Below are positions 15,248 to 22,286 of a stretch of 64,000 bases of DNA, in pieces. Source of the DNA: CAYVQE01 sp964454005 (lineage in GTDB: Bacteria > Myxococcota > B64-G9); contig CAYVQE010000006.1 in NCBI GenBank assembly GCA_964454005.1, forward strand, positions 1 to 64,000, read 5' to 3'. Below the pieces are notes generated by a model, which was given only the letters and a program-made list of their open reading frames with translations, was not told the origin of the DNA and made no database searches. A program made the translations under genes and the position numbers. Numbering within the stretch: position 1 is the stretch's first letter; every line of letters starts with the position of its first letter.

Positions 15248-16216
15248 TCAGCCCTTGGCCTTCTCGATCTCCTCGCTCATCTCCGGCAGCGCCTTGAACA
15301 GATCGGCCACCAGGCCGTAGTCGGCCACCTGGAAGATGGGCGCTTCCTCGTCCTTGTTGATGGCCACGATGGTCTTCGAGCCCTTCATCCCGGCCAGGTG
15401 CTGGATGGCGCCCGACACGCCGGCGGCCACGTACAGGTCCGGCGCGACCACCTTGCCGGTCTGGCCCACCTGCAGGTCGTTGGCCACCCAGCCGGCGTCG
15501 ACCGCGGCGCGGGTGGCGCCCACGGCGCCGCCCAGCAGGTCGGCCAGCTGCTCGACCAGCTTGAAGCCCTCGTCGCCCTTGGTGCCGCGGCCGCCCGAGA
15601 CGATGACGCCGGCCTCGGTCAGCTCGGGCCGGTCGGACTTGACCGCCTCGAACTCCAGGAAGCGCTTCTTCAGCCCGCCCAGGTCCACGTCCACCGCCAC
15701 CTCGGCCTTGTCGCTGGCGCCGTCGCCCGGCTCCATCGGCTCGAAGTCGGTGCCGCGCACGGTGACCACCTTGACCGGGGACTTGATCTCGGTCGACACG
15801 ATGGCGTTGCCGGCCCAGACCGGCCGCTGGAAGTGGCCGGCGTCGGTCAGCCCGACGATGTCCGAGGCCATGCCGGCGTCGAGCTTGGCCGCCACCCGCG
15901 GCATCATGTCCTTGGTCATGGCCGAGGCGGTGGCGCCGATCACCTCGGCGTCGATCGCCTTGGCCACCTGCACCACCACCGGGGCGTAGGACTCGGCCAT
16001 GTAGGCGGCGAGCGACTCGTGGTCGGCCACGTGCACCTTGGCCGCGCCGTACTTGGCGGCCTCGTCGGCCACCGCCCCGATGTCCTTGCCCATCAGCAGA
16101 ATGTGGAACTCGCCGCCCTGCTTCTCGGTGTACTCTTTGGCGAAGGTAAACGCCGCCCGGGTCACCTTCTTCAGCGCGCCGTCCTTGAACTCACCAACGA
16201 TCAGTGCGTTGCCCAT
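15248..16216 (-). CDS. etfA: Electron transfer flavoprotein alpha subunit
   Basis: 322 residues from ATG 16216. The C-terminal FAD-binding part shows the family signature: SGGRGTKG near 209-216, GATRAAVDAGW, QVGQTGKVVAPDLYVAAGVS, then KTIVAINKDEEAPIF and the ADYGLVADLF ending. Length is normal for EtfA. It forms a heterodimer with EtfB, encoded 29 bp upstream, accepting electrons from acyl-CoA or other flavin dehydrogenases and passing them to ETF-quinone oxidoreductase. The close glcDF genes make a 2-hydroxyacid dehydrogenase partner possible, as in Etf-linked lactate dehydrogenases. An intrinsic terminator closes the operon. Confidence 0.96.
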   Translation of the reverse strand: MGNALIVGEFKDGALKKVTRAAFTFAKEYTEKQGGEFHILLMGKDIGAVADEAAKYGAAKVHVADHESLAAYMAESYAPVVVQVAKAIDAEVIGATASAMTKDMMPRVAAKLDAGMASDIVGLTDAGHFQRPVWAGNAIVSTEIKSPVKVVTVRGTDFEPMEPGDGASDKAEVAVDVDLGGLKKRFLEFEAVKSDRPELTEAGVIVSGGRGTKGDEGFKLVEQLADLLGGAVGATRAAVDAGWVANDLQVGQTGKVVAPDLYVAAGVSGAIQHLAGMKGSKTIVAINKDEEAPIFQVADYGLVADLFKALPEMSEEIEKAKG

Positions 16217-16245
16217 GATCGATCTCCTTTTCGCGCCCGGATGCC

Positions 16246-16998
16246 TCAGAGGACCTTGGCTTCGTCGCGCAGCTTGGTCACCAGGGTCGGCACGTCGGGC
16301 ACCATCTCGCCCGCCTGGCGTTCCGGCGGCGTCGAGAACTCGTGCCAGACCACCTTCAGCTCGGTGTCCACGCCCAGGTCGCCGAGCTCCATCTGATCGA
16401 TCTTCTTCTTCTTGGCCTTCATGATGCCCGGCAGCGAGGCGTAGCGCGGCTCGTTGAGCCGCAGGTCGGCGGTGATCACCGCCGGCAGATCCAGCTCCAC
16501 GTGGTCGAAGCCGCCGTCGACCTCGCGGGTGACCTTGGCCTTCTTATCGTCCTCGACCAGCTCCACCTCGGAGGCGAAGCAGGCCTGGGGCCAGTCCATC
16601 AGCTCGGCCAGCATCTGGCCGGCCTGGTTGTTGTCGCCGTCGACCGCCTGCTTGCCCAGCAGCACCAGATCCGGCTGCTCCTTCTCGACCAGGGCCTCGA
16701 GCACCTTGGCCACGCCGTTGGCGTCCAGGAAGTCCTCGGTCAGCACCAGGATGCCGCGGTCGGCGCCCATGGCCAGGCCGCTGCGGATCTCCTTGGTGGC
16801 GTCCTTGGAGCCGATGGAGGCCACCACCACCTCGGCCTTGTTCTTCTCCTTGATGCGGATGGCCTCCTCGATGGCGATCTCATCGAAGGGATTGACCTTG
16901 TAGTCGATGCCCTCGGTGGCGATGCCGCTGCCGTCCGGCTTGACCTTGATCTTTACGTCCGGGTCGGTGACCCGCTTCGCAGTCACGAGAATTTTCAC
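16246..16998 (-). CDS. etfB: Electron transfer flavoprotein beta subunit
   Basis: 250 residues from GTG 16998, with GGAGGA just upstream. It starts MKILVTAKRVTDPDVKIKV and carries NPFDEIAIEEAIRIKE, the AMP-binding LLGKQAVDGDNNQ segment and the signature region ending in ADLRLNEPRYASLPGIMKAK. All are standard for EtfB. It is the first gene of etfBA. The 75-bp gap to the upstream transaldolase-like gene has no clear terminator, so read-through from that gene is possible. Confidence 0.96.
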   Translation of the reverse strand: MKILVTAKRVTDPDVKIKVKPDGSGIATEGIDYKVNPFDEIAIEEAIRIKEKNKAEVVVASIGSKDATKEIRSGLAMGADRGILVLTEDFLDANGVAKVLEALVEKEQPDLVLLGKQAVDGDNNQAGQMLAELMDWPQACFASEVELVEDDKKAKVTREVDGGFDHVELDLPAVITADLRLNEPRYASLPGIMKAKKKKIDQMELGDLGVDTELKVVWHEFSTPPERQAGEMVPDVPTLVTKLRDEAKVL

Positions 16999-17073
16999 GG
17001 CGTCCTCCTGTTCGCTCGGGATCTCGATCCGATTATTTTCGCTGTCCCCACCCTTCGGCCGCGGGACTTCAAC

Positions 17074-17721
17074 TCAAGCCTTGGGAATCTTCTCGTAATC
17101 TTTCAAGAATGCATCGATGCCCTTGTCGGTCAGCGGATGCTCGGTCAGCGCGCCCAGCACCTTGAAGGGGATGGTGACCACATGGGCGCCCATCAGCGCC
17201 GACTGGGCCACGTGGATGGGGTGGCGGATGGAGGCCACGATCACCTCGGTGTCGTAGCCGTAGTTGCCCAGCATGCTCAGCAGCTCGGCCACCATGTCCA
17301 TGCCGTCCTGGCTCAGGTCGTCGAGCCGGCCGACGAAGGGGCTGACGAAGCTGGCGCCGGCCTTGGCCGCCAACAGGCCCTGCAGCGGCTGGAACACCAG
17401 CGTGACGTTGGTCTTGATGCCCTCGGCGGCACAGGCGCGCACCGCCTTGAGCCCGTCGACCGTCATCGGGATCTTGACGGTGACGCAGTCGGCGATGGCG
17501 GCCAGCTCGCGGGCCTCGGCCAGCATGCCCTCGGCGTCCAGGCTGACCGCTTCGGCCGAGACCGGGCCTTCGACGATGGAGCAGATCTCCTCGATGACTT
17601 GCTTGAACGGCCGGCCGGTGCGGGATACCAGGGTCGGGTTGGTCGTCACCCCGTCGACCATGCCCATGTCCACCGCCTCGCGGATCTCCCCCACATCCGC
17701 GGTGTCCAAAAAGATCTTCAT
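17074..17721 (-). CDS. Transaldolase-like / fructose-6-phosphate aldolase-family enzyme
   Basis: 215 residues. This is the short single-domain transaldolase group: MKIFLDTADVGEI with Asp6, GVTTNPTLV (Asn28), Schiff-base Lys83 in VKIPMT, NVTLVFQPLQGLLAAKAGA, and SPFVGRLDD. The short size leaves open a true transaldolase of the TalC type or a fructose-6-phosphate aldolase. It would act in the cytoplasm in the non-oxidative pentose phosphate pathway. A promoter with near-consensus boxes lies 80-107 bp upstream, placing it at the head of its own transcript, possibly together with etfBA. Confidence 0.92.
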   Translation of the reverse strand: MKIFLDTADVGEIREAVDMGMVDGVTTNPTLVSRTGRPFKQVIEEICSIVEGPVSAEAVSLDAEGMLAEARELAAIADCVTVKIPMTVDGLKAVRACAAEGIKTNVTLVFQPLQGLLAAKAGASFVSPFVGRLDDLSQDGMDMVAELLSMLGNYGYDTEVIVASIRHPIHVAQSALMGAHVVTIPFKVLGALTEHPLTDKGIDAFLKDYEKIPKA

Positions 17722-17800
17722 CGAAGCGCGCCTCCGATCGGGTACGGGTCGGGCGAAAAGGGGCCGCTGGCCGCTGGCCTAGGGCCCGAATGACGCGGCC

Positions 17801-17828
17801 ATTCTATTGGCTCGCTTTCGGGTGTCAA
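17801..17828 (-). promoter_or_regulatory. Near-consensus sigma70-type promoter for the transaldolase-like gene
   Basis: On the minus strand, TTGACA (17828-17823), a 16-base spacer and TAGAAT (17806-17801). It lies between the folK stop and the ATG at 17721, giving a leader of about 75 bases. Confidence 0.7.
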
Positions 17829-17857
17829 GCACAACCGGAACAATTTTGACGCCGGAA

Positions 17858-18364
17858 TCAACCGGCTGGCGGCGGCCGATCGAGCCGCTCGACCCGGCCG
17901 CCACCGGCGCCCAGCTCGGCCAGCAGCTCGGCTGCGGTGCGGCCCAGCAGCGGATGGCGGGCTGCGGGGGCGATCTCGGCCAGCGGCTCGAGCACGAAGC
18001 GCCGCTGGTGCAGGCGCGGATGCGGCACCTGCAGCCCGGGCCGGTCGATCACCCGCTGGCCGAACAGCACCAGGTCCAGGTCCAGCGCCCGCGGCCCCCA
18101 GCGCCGGCCGGGCCGGCGGCCCAGCGCGCGCTCCAGCGCCTTGAGCCGCTCGAGCAGCGCCGGCGGCTCCAGCGCACAGCCCAACTCGGCTGCCAGGTTG
18201 ACGAAGTCCGGCTGATCGACCACCCCTTGCGGCGCGGTGCGGTAGAAGCCCGACACGGCCCCGAGCGCCAGGCCCGGCCCGGCGGCCAGTTGCTCGACCG
18301 CCCGGGTGCAGGTCGCGATCGGATCGCCCAGGTTGGCGCCGATGGACAGGTAGGCCCGTTCCAC
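17858..18364 (-). CDS. folK: 2-amino-4-hydroxy-6-hydroxymethyldihydropteridine pyrophosphokinase (HPPK)
   Basis: 168 residues from GTG 18364, 6 bp after the stop of the aminotransferase gene. Family motifs are clear: YLSIGANLGDP at the N-terminus, VSGFYRTAPQGVVDQPDFVNLAAEL, and RRWGPRALDLDLVLFG with the conserved Arg and paired Asp that bind ATP-Mg, then VPHPRLHQRRFVLEPLAEIAP. It transfers pyrophosphate to the pterin in folate synthesis. It is the last gene of the lysine operon, probably co-transcribed. Confidence 0.95.
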   Translation of the reverse strand: MERAYLSIGANLGDPIATCTRAVEQLAAGPGLALGAVSGFYRTAPQGVVDQPDFVNLAAELGCALEPPALLERLKALERALGRRPGRRWGPRALDLDLVLFGQRVIDRPGLQVPHPRLHQRRFVLEPLAEIAPAARHPLLGRTAAELLAELGAGGGRVERLDRPPPAG

Positions 18365-18370
18365 GGCGGC

Positions 18371-19537
18371 TCAGCCCGCCTCCAGCCGCACGATGCGCTC
18401 GACCGCCTCGTCCAGCCGCGCCTCGTCGACGCACAGGGCGAAGCGCACGTAGCCGGCGCCCGAGGGACCGAAGCCCGAGCCCGGGGTGACCACCACCCCG
18501 GCCTGCTCGATCAGCCGCGCGCAGAAGGCCTGGTCGTCGCCGCCGGGCGCCGGCAACCACAGGTAGAAGGTCGCCCGCGGCGGCTCGACCGCGTAGCCGG
18601 CCCGCCGCAATCCGGCCACCAGCCGGTCGCGCCGGCTGCGGTAGGCGGCGCAGATGGCCTCGACCGGCTCGGGCCACAGCTCCAGGGCGCGGATGCCGGC
18701 GGCCTGCACCGCGCCGAAGGCGCCCGAATCCAGGTTGGACTTGTAATCGCCCAGCGCGCCGATCACGTCGGCCCGGCCGGCGGCGAAGCCGATGCGCCAG
18801 CCGGTCATGTTGTAGCTCTTCGACAGCGAGTGGAACTCGACGGCCACCTCGGCGGCGCCCGGGATCTCCAGCACCGACAGCGGTCGCTCGCCGTCGAAGG
18901 CGATCTCGGAGTAGGCCGCGTCCGAGCACAGCACCACCTGGTGCTCGGCGCACAGCGCCAGCGCTCGCTGCCAGAAGGCCCGGTCGGCCACCGCGCCGGT
19001 GGGGTTGTTGGGGTAGTTCAACCAGATGGCCTTGGCCTGGCGCCACCGCTCGGCCGAGATGGCCTCGAGGTCGGGCAGAAAGCCCTGTTCGGCCCGCAAC
19101 GGCATGAACACCGGCTCGGCGCCGGCCAGCCGGGCGGCGGTGGCGTAGACCGGGTAGGCCGGCTCCGGGCACAGCACCACGTCGCCCGGATCGCACAGCA
19201 CCGCCGCCAGGTGGAAAATGCCTTCCTTGGAGCCCACCAGCGCCAGCAGCTGCGCGTCCGCATCCAGCGCCAGGTCGAAGCGCCGCTGCATCCAGGCGGC
19301 CGCGGCCCGGCGGAAGGCCGGCGAGCCGGCGTAGGCCGGGTAGCGGTGGTTGGCCGGCTCGGCCATGGCCGCCTGGCCGGCGGCCACGATGGCCTCGGGG
19401 GTGGGCATGTCCGGATCGCCGATGCTCAGCGAGATCACGTCGACGCCGCGCGCCAGCGCGGCCTGCTTCTTGCGGTCCAGGTCGGCGAACAGGTAGGGCT
19501 CCAGGCGCGCCATGCGCGCGGCCAGCGGGTTGCTCAC
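18371..19537 (-). CDS. Class I/II aminotransferase, probable LL-diaminopimelate aminotransferase or DapC
   Basis: 388 residues from GTG 19537, whose GTGA overlaps the upstream stop and has AAGGAG in front. PLP residues are all present: NPT at 178-180, Asp206, Tyr209, Lys240 in SLSKSYNMTGWR, and Arg248. The N-terminal ISLSIGDPDMPTPEAI and the YPAYAGSPAFRRAAAAW segment are typical of the DapL/DapC/aspartate-aminotransferase group. Its place after dapA and dapB argues for the diaminopimelate pathway. Whether it acts on tetrahydrodipicolinate directly (DapL) or on the succinylated intermediate (DapC) cannot be decided here; no dapD or dapE is in the window. Confidence 0.85.
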   Translation of the reverse strand: MSNPLAARMARLEPYLFADLDRKKQAALARGVDVISLSIGDPDMPTPEAIVAAGQAAMAEPANHRYPAYAGSPAFRRAAAAWMQRRFDLALDADAQLLALVGSKEGIFHLAAVLCDPGDVVLCPEPAYPVYATAARLAGAEPVFMPLRAEQGFLPDLEAISAERWRQAKAIWLNYPNNPTGAVADRAFWQRALALCAEHQVVLCSDAAYSEIAFDGERPLSVLEIPGAAEVAVEFHSLSKSYNMTGWRIGFAAGRADVIGALGDYKSNLDSGAFGAVQAAGIRALELWPEPVEAICAAYRSRRDRLVAGLRRAGYAVEPPRATFYLWLPAPGGDDQAFCARLIEQAGVVVTPGSGFGPSGAGYVRFALCVDEARLDEAVERIVRLEAG

Positions 19538-20355
19538 GGCTGATCTCCTTTGGGCTGGGCAGCGCCCGAAAACTCCGCTTCGGCGGTCGGACGCGGGGCG
19601 GCGACCACCGGGTTGTGCAGCCGGCCGATGCCGTCGATGCGCACCTCGACCTCGTCGCCGGGCTCCAGCGGCCCCACCCCGGCCGGCGTGCCCATGGCCA
19701 CCAGGTCGCCCGGCAGCAGGGTCATGATCGACGAGATGAACGCCAGCGCCTCGGGCACCGAAAAGACCATCTCGGCCGTGCGCGCCCGCTGGCGCAGCTC
19801 GCCGTTGACCCGGCCCTCGAGCCACAGCTCGGCCGGGTGCAGATCGGTCTCCAGCCACGGCCCGCAGGGGGCGAAGGTATCGAAGCCCTTGGCGCGGGCG
19901 AACACGCCGTCGACGGCCTGCAGCCGGCGGGCGGTCACGTCGTTGAAGCAGGTGTAACCGAGCACGCACTCCAGGGCGTGCGGCGGATCGAGGTGCCGGG
20001 CGCGGCGGCCGATGACCAGGGCCAGCTCGGCCTCGTGCTCGACGGCGCCCTCGACCGGCGGCAGCTCGATGGCCGCCCCGGGGCCGATCAAGGCCGAGGG
20101 GGCCTTGAGGAAGATCTTGGGCTCGGCCGGCACCGGGCGCGACAGCTCGCCGGCGTGGTCGGCGTAGTTGGTGCCCAGCGCCACGATCTTGCTCGGCTCG
20201 ACCGGGGCCAGCAGCTCGACCGCATCGAGCGCGTGGATGCGGTCGGTGGCGCCGTAGCCGCCGAACACGTCGCCCTCGATCTCGATCACCGCCGCCGGCT
20301 GGGCGATGCCCCAGCGCGGCGGCCCGTCGCCGCTGCGGAAGCGGACGAAGCGCAC
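19534..20355 (-). CDS. Fumarylacetoacetate hydrolase-family protein
   Basis: 273 residues from GTG 20355, 4 bp after the dapB stop. The fold is shown by IVALGTNYADHAGE, EPKIFLKAPSALIGPG, the metal ligands in EHEAELALVIGRRAR, GYTCFNDVTARRLQ, and the GDLVAMGTPAGVGPLEPGD end. Family members are isomerases/decarboxylases of 2-hydroxy-diene-dioates, acylpyruvases or oxaloacetate decarboxylases. It sits inside the lysine operon between dapB and the aminotransferase gene, overlapping the latter by 4 bp. Oxaloacetate tautomerase or decarboxylase activity would suit an aspartate-family operon, but this is only inferred. Confidence 0.85.
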   Translation of the reverse strand: MRFVRFRSGDGPPRWGIAQPAAVIEIEGDVFGGYGATDRIHALDAVELLAPVEPSKIVALGTNYADHAGELSRPVPAEPKIFLKAPSALIGPGAAIELPPVEGAVEHEAELALVIGRRARHLDPPHALECVLGYTCFNDVTARRLQAVDGVFARAKGFDTFAPCGPWLETDLHPAELWLEGRVNGELRQRARTAEMVFSVPEALAFISSIMTLLPGDLVAMGTPAGVGPLEPGDEVEVRIDGIGRLHNPVVAAPRPTAEAEFSGAAQPKGDQP

Positions 20356-20359
20356 CGGC

Positions 20360-21124
20360 TCACCCGCCGGCGCCGAACACGTCGGCCATGGAGTACAGCC
20401 CGGCGGCCCGGCCGCAGGCGAAGCGCACCGCGTCCAGCGCCCCGCGGCAGAAGTGCTCGCGGCTGGTGGCCCGGTGGGTCAGCACCAGCTGCTCGCCGCC
20501 GCCCAGCAGGTGGATCTGGTGTTCGCCGACCACGTCGCCGCCGCGCAGGGCGCTGATGCCGATCTCGCCCGGCTGGCGGCGGCCGGTGCGGCCGGTGACC
20601 ACGCCGCCGCCGCGCACCTGCTCCACGGTGCGGGCCAGCTGCCAGGCGGTGCCCGAGGGCGCGTCGGCCTTGTGCCGGTGGTGGGCCTCCAGGATCTCGA
20701 CGTCGTAACCCGGGCCCAGCGCGGCGGCGGCCCGGCGCACCAGCTCGCCCAGCAGGTGGACGCCGCGGCTCATGTTGGAGCCGTGCACCACCGCCACCCG
20801 CTCGGCCGCCGCGCGCAGCGCCGCCAGCTGCTGCGCGTCCAGACCGGTGGTGCCGCTGACCACGGCCAGGCCGCGGTCGGCGGCCGGCCCGGCGTGGGCG
20901 GCCACCGCGGCCGGCAGGGCGAAGTCGAGCAGCACGTCGCAGCCGCTCAGGGCCGTGTCCGGGCCGGCGCCCAGCGCCACCCCCGGGGCCAGCTCGCGGC
21001 CCAGGTCGGGGTGATCGGGGTGCTCCAGCGCGGCGGCCAGCTGCAGGTCGTCGGCCGCCAGCAGCAGCTCGGTCAACAGGCGGCCCATGCGGCCGCCGGC
21101 GCCCGACAGGCACACCCGGATCAC
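20360..21124 (-). CDS. dapB: 4-hydroxy-tetrahydrodipicolinate reductase
   Basis: 254 residues from GTG 21124, overlapping the dapA stop by 4 bp. N-terminal nucleotide-binding loop SGAGGRMGRLL, central VVSGTTGLD and NMSRGVHLL, and the catalytic segment EAHHRHKADAPSGTA with His148/149 and Lys152. It reduces the DapA product with NAD(P)H in lysine and diaminopimelate synthesis. Length and motif order are standard. Confidence 0.96.
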   Translation of the reverse strand: MIRVCLSGAGGRMGRLLTELLLAADDLQLAAALEHPDHPDLGRELAPGVALGAGPDTALSGCDVLLDFALPAAVAAHAGPAADRGLAVVSGTTGLDAQQLAALRAAAERVAVVHGSNMSRGVHLLGELVRRAAAALGPGYDVEILEAHHRHKADAPSGTAWQLARTVEQVRGGGVVTGRTGRRQPGEIGISALRGGDVVGEHQIHLLGGGEQLVLTHRATSREHFCRGALDAVRFACGRAAGLYSMADVFGAGG

Positions 21125-22002
21125 GACGTCGCCTCCAGCAGATCCAGCTCGGCCAGGGCGCGCTGCAGCGCTGGCCGGTGGGCCTCGTCCAGCTCGGCCA
21201 GCGGGGTGCGGATCTCGGGCCCGATGCGGCCCATCATGGCCAGCGCCGCCTTGACCGGAATGGGATTGGGCTGCAGAAACAGCGCCCGCATCAACGGCAG
21301 CAGCTTCAGCTGCAGCACGCGGGCCGCGGCCAGGTCGCCGGCGACGAAGCGCTCGTAGAGCGCGGCGGTCAGCCGGGGCGCGGCGTTGGCCACCACCGAG
21401 ATGCAGCCGGTGCCGCCCAGCGCCAGCAGCGGCAGGAAGGTGAAGTCGTCGCCCGACAGCAGGCCGAAGCCCGGCTCGACCGCGCTCGAGATGTGGCCGT
21501 CGAGCTTCATGTCACCCGAGGCCTCCTTGAGCGCCACCACCCCGTCGATGCCCGCCAGCGCGGCGGCCCCGGCGGCGTCCAGCGCCAGGCCGGTACGCGA
21601 CGGCACGTTGTAGGCCACCACCGGCAGCCCGACCGCGGCCACCTGGCGGTAGTGGGCCAGCAGCCCGGGCAGGGGCGGCTTGACGTAATAGGGGGTGACG
21701 ACCAGCACGCCGTCGACGCCCAGCTCGGCGGCCCGCCGGGTGCACTCGACCGCAGCCCGGGTGTTGTTCGAGCCCGTACCGGCGATCACCGGCACCCGGC
21801 CGCGGGCCTGCTCGACCACCGCGCCCACCGCCGCGTCCCACTCGGCCGGCGTCAGCGCGGCCGCCTCGCCGGTGGTGCCGCAGACCACCTGGCCGTGGAT
21901 GCCGGCGCCGATCTGCTCCTCGACCAGCCGCCGCAACGCACCGCAGTCCACCTCGCCGTCGCGCATGGGCGTGACCAGGGCGGTCAAGACACCTCGGAAC
22001 AT
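21121..22002 (-). CDS. dapA: 4-hydroxy-tetrahydrodipicolinate synthase
   Basis: 293 residues from ATG 22002 with GGGAG upstream. The class I aldolase residues are in place: Thr43-Thr44 in CGTTGEA, Tyr131 in AYNVPSRTG, and Schiff-base Lys159 in VVALKEASGD. It condenses pyruvate with aspartate semialdehyde, the first committed step to lysine and peptidoglycan diaminopimelate. It follows a small LptM-like lipoprotein gene by 4 bp and overlaps dapB by 4 bp, so translation is likely coupled. Confidence 0.97.
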   Translation of the reverse strand: MFRGVLTALVTPMRDGEVDCGALRRLVEEQIGAGIHGQVVCGTTGEAAALTPAEWDAAVGAVVEQARGRVPVIAGTGSNNTRAAVECTRRAAELGVDGVLVVTPYYVKPPLPGLLAHYRQVAAVGLPVVAYNVPSRTGLALDAAGAAALAGIDGVVALKEASGDMKLDGHISSAVEPGFGLLSGDDFTFLPLLALGGTGCISVVANAAPRLTAALYERFVAGDLAAARVLQLKLLPLMRALFLQPNPIPVKAALAMMGRIGPEIRTPLAELDEAHRPALQRALAELDLLEATS

Positions 22003-22006
22003 GGTC

Positions 22007-22252
22007 TCAGCTCCCTTCCGGGTCGACGTCCGGCACGCCGCCGTCGGCCCGCTGCGGCCCGGCCGCGGTGGCCGGGTCGGCTCCCGGCTCCAACCCGCCG
22101 TCGGCCGCGGGTGGGGCGGCCGGCGGTGGCCGCGGCGGGCCCTTGACGCCGCAGGCGGCCAGCAGTGCGAGCAGCGCCAGCGCACAGGCCAGCCGCGGGC
22201 CGCGGGCCGGCGGCGCCGCGCGGCCCCGCCTTGCCACGTCCGTGTTTCGCAT
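22007..22252 (-). CDS. Small LptM/YifL-like lipoprotein
   Basis: 81 residues from ATG 22252; a GTG seven codons upstream is possible but has no ribosome binding site. An Arg-rich start and a hydrophobic segment lead to the lipobox LAACGVKGPPRPP. The CGxKGPP start of the mature chain is the hallmark of LptM/YifL, which assists LptD assembly and is often encoded directly upstream of lysA or dapF. Here it precedes dapA by 4 bp. The rest of the chain is Pro/Ala/Gly-rich and probably disordered. The family call rests on this short motif and the position. Confidence 0.65.
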   Translation of the reverse strand: MRNTDVARRGRAAPPARGPRLACALALLALLAACGVKGPPRPPPAAPPAADGGLEPGADPATAAGPQRADGGVPDVDPEGS

Positions 22253-22286
22253 CACCGGCCGGATCCGGACCACCGCTCGCTCGGCA

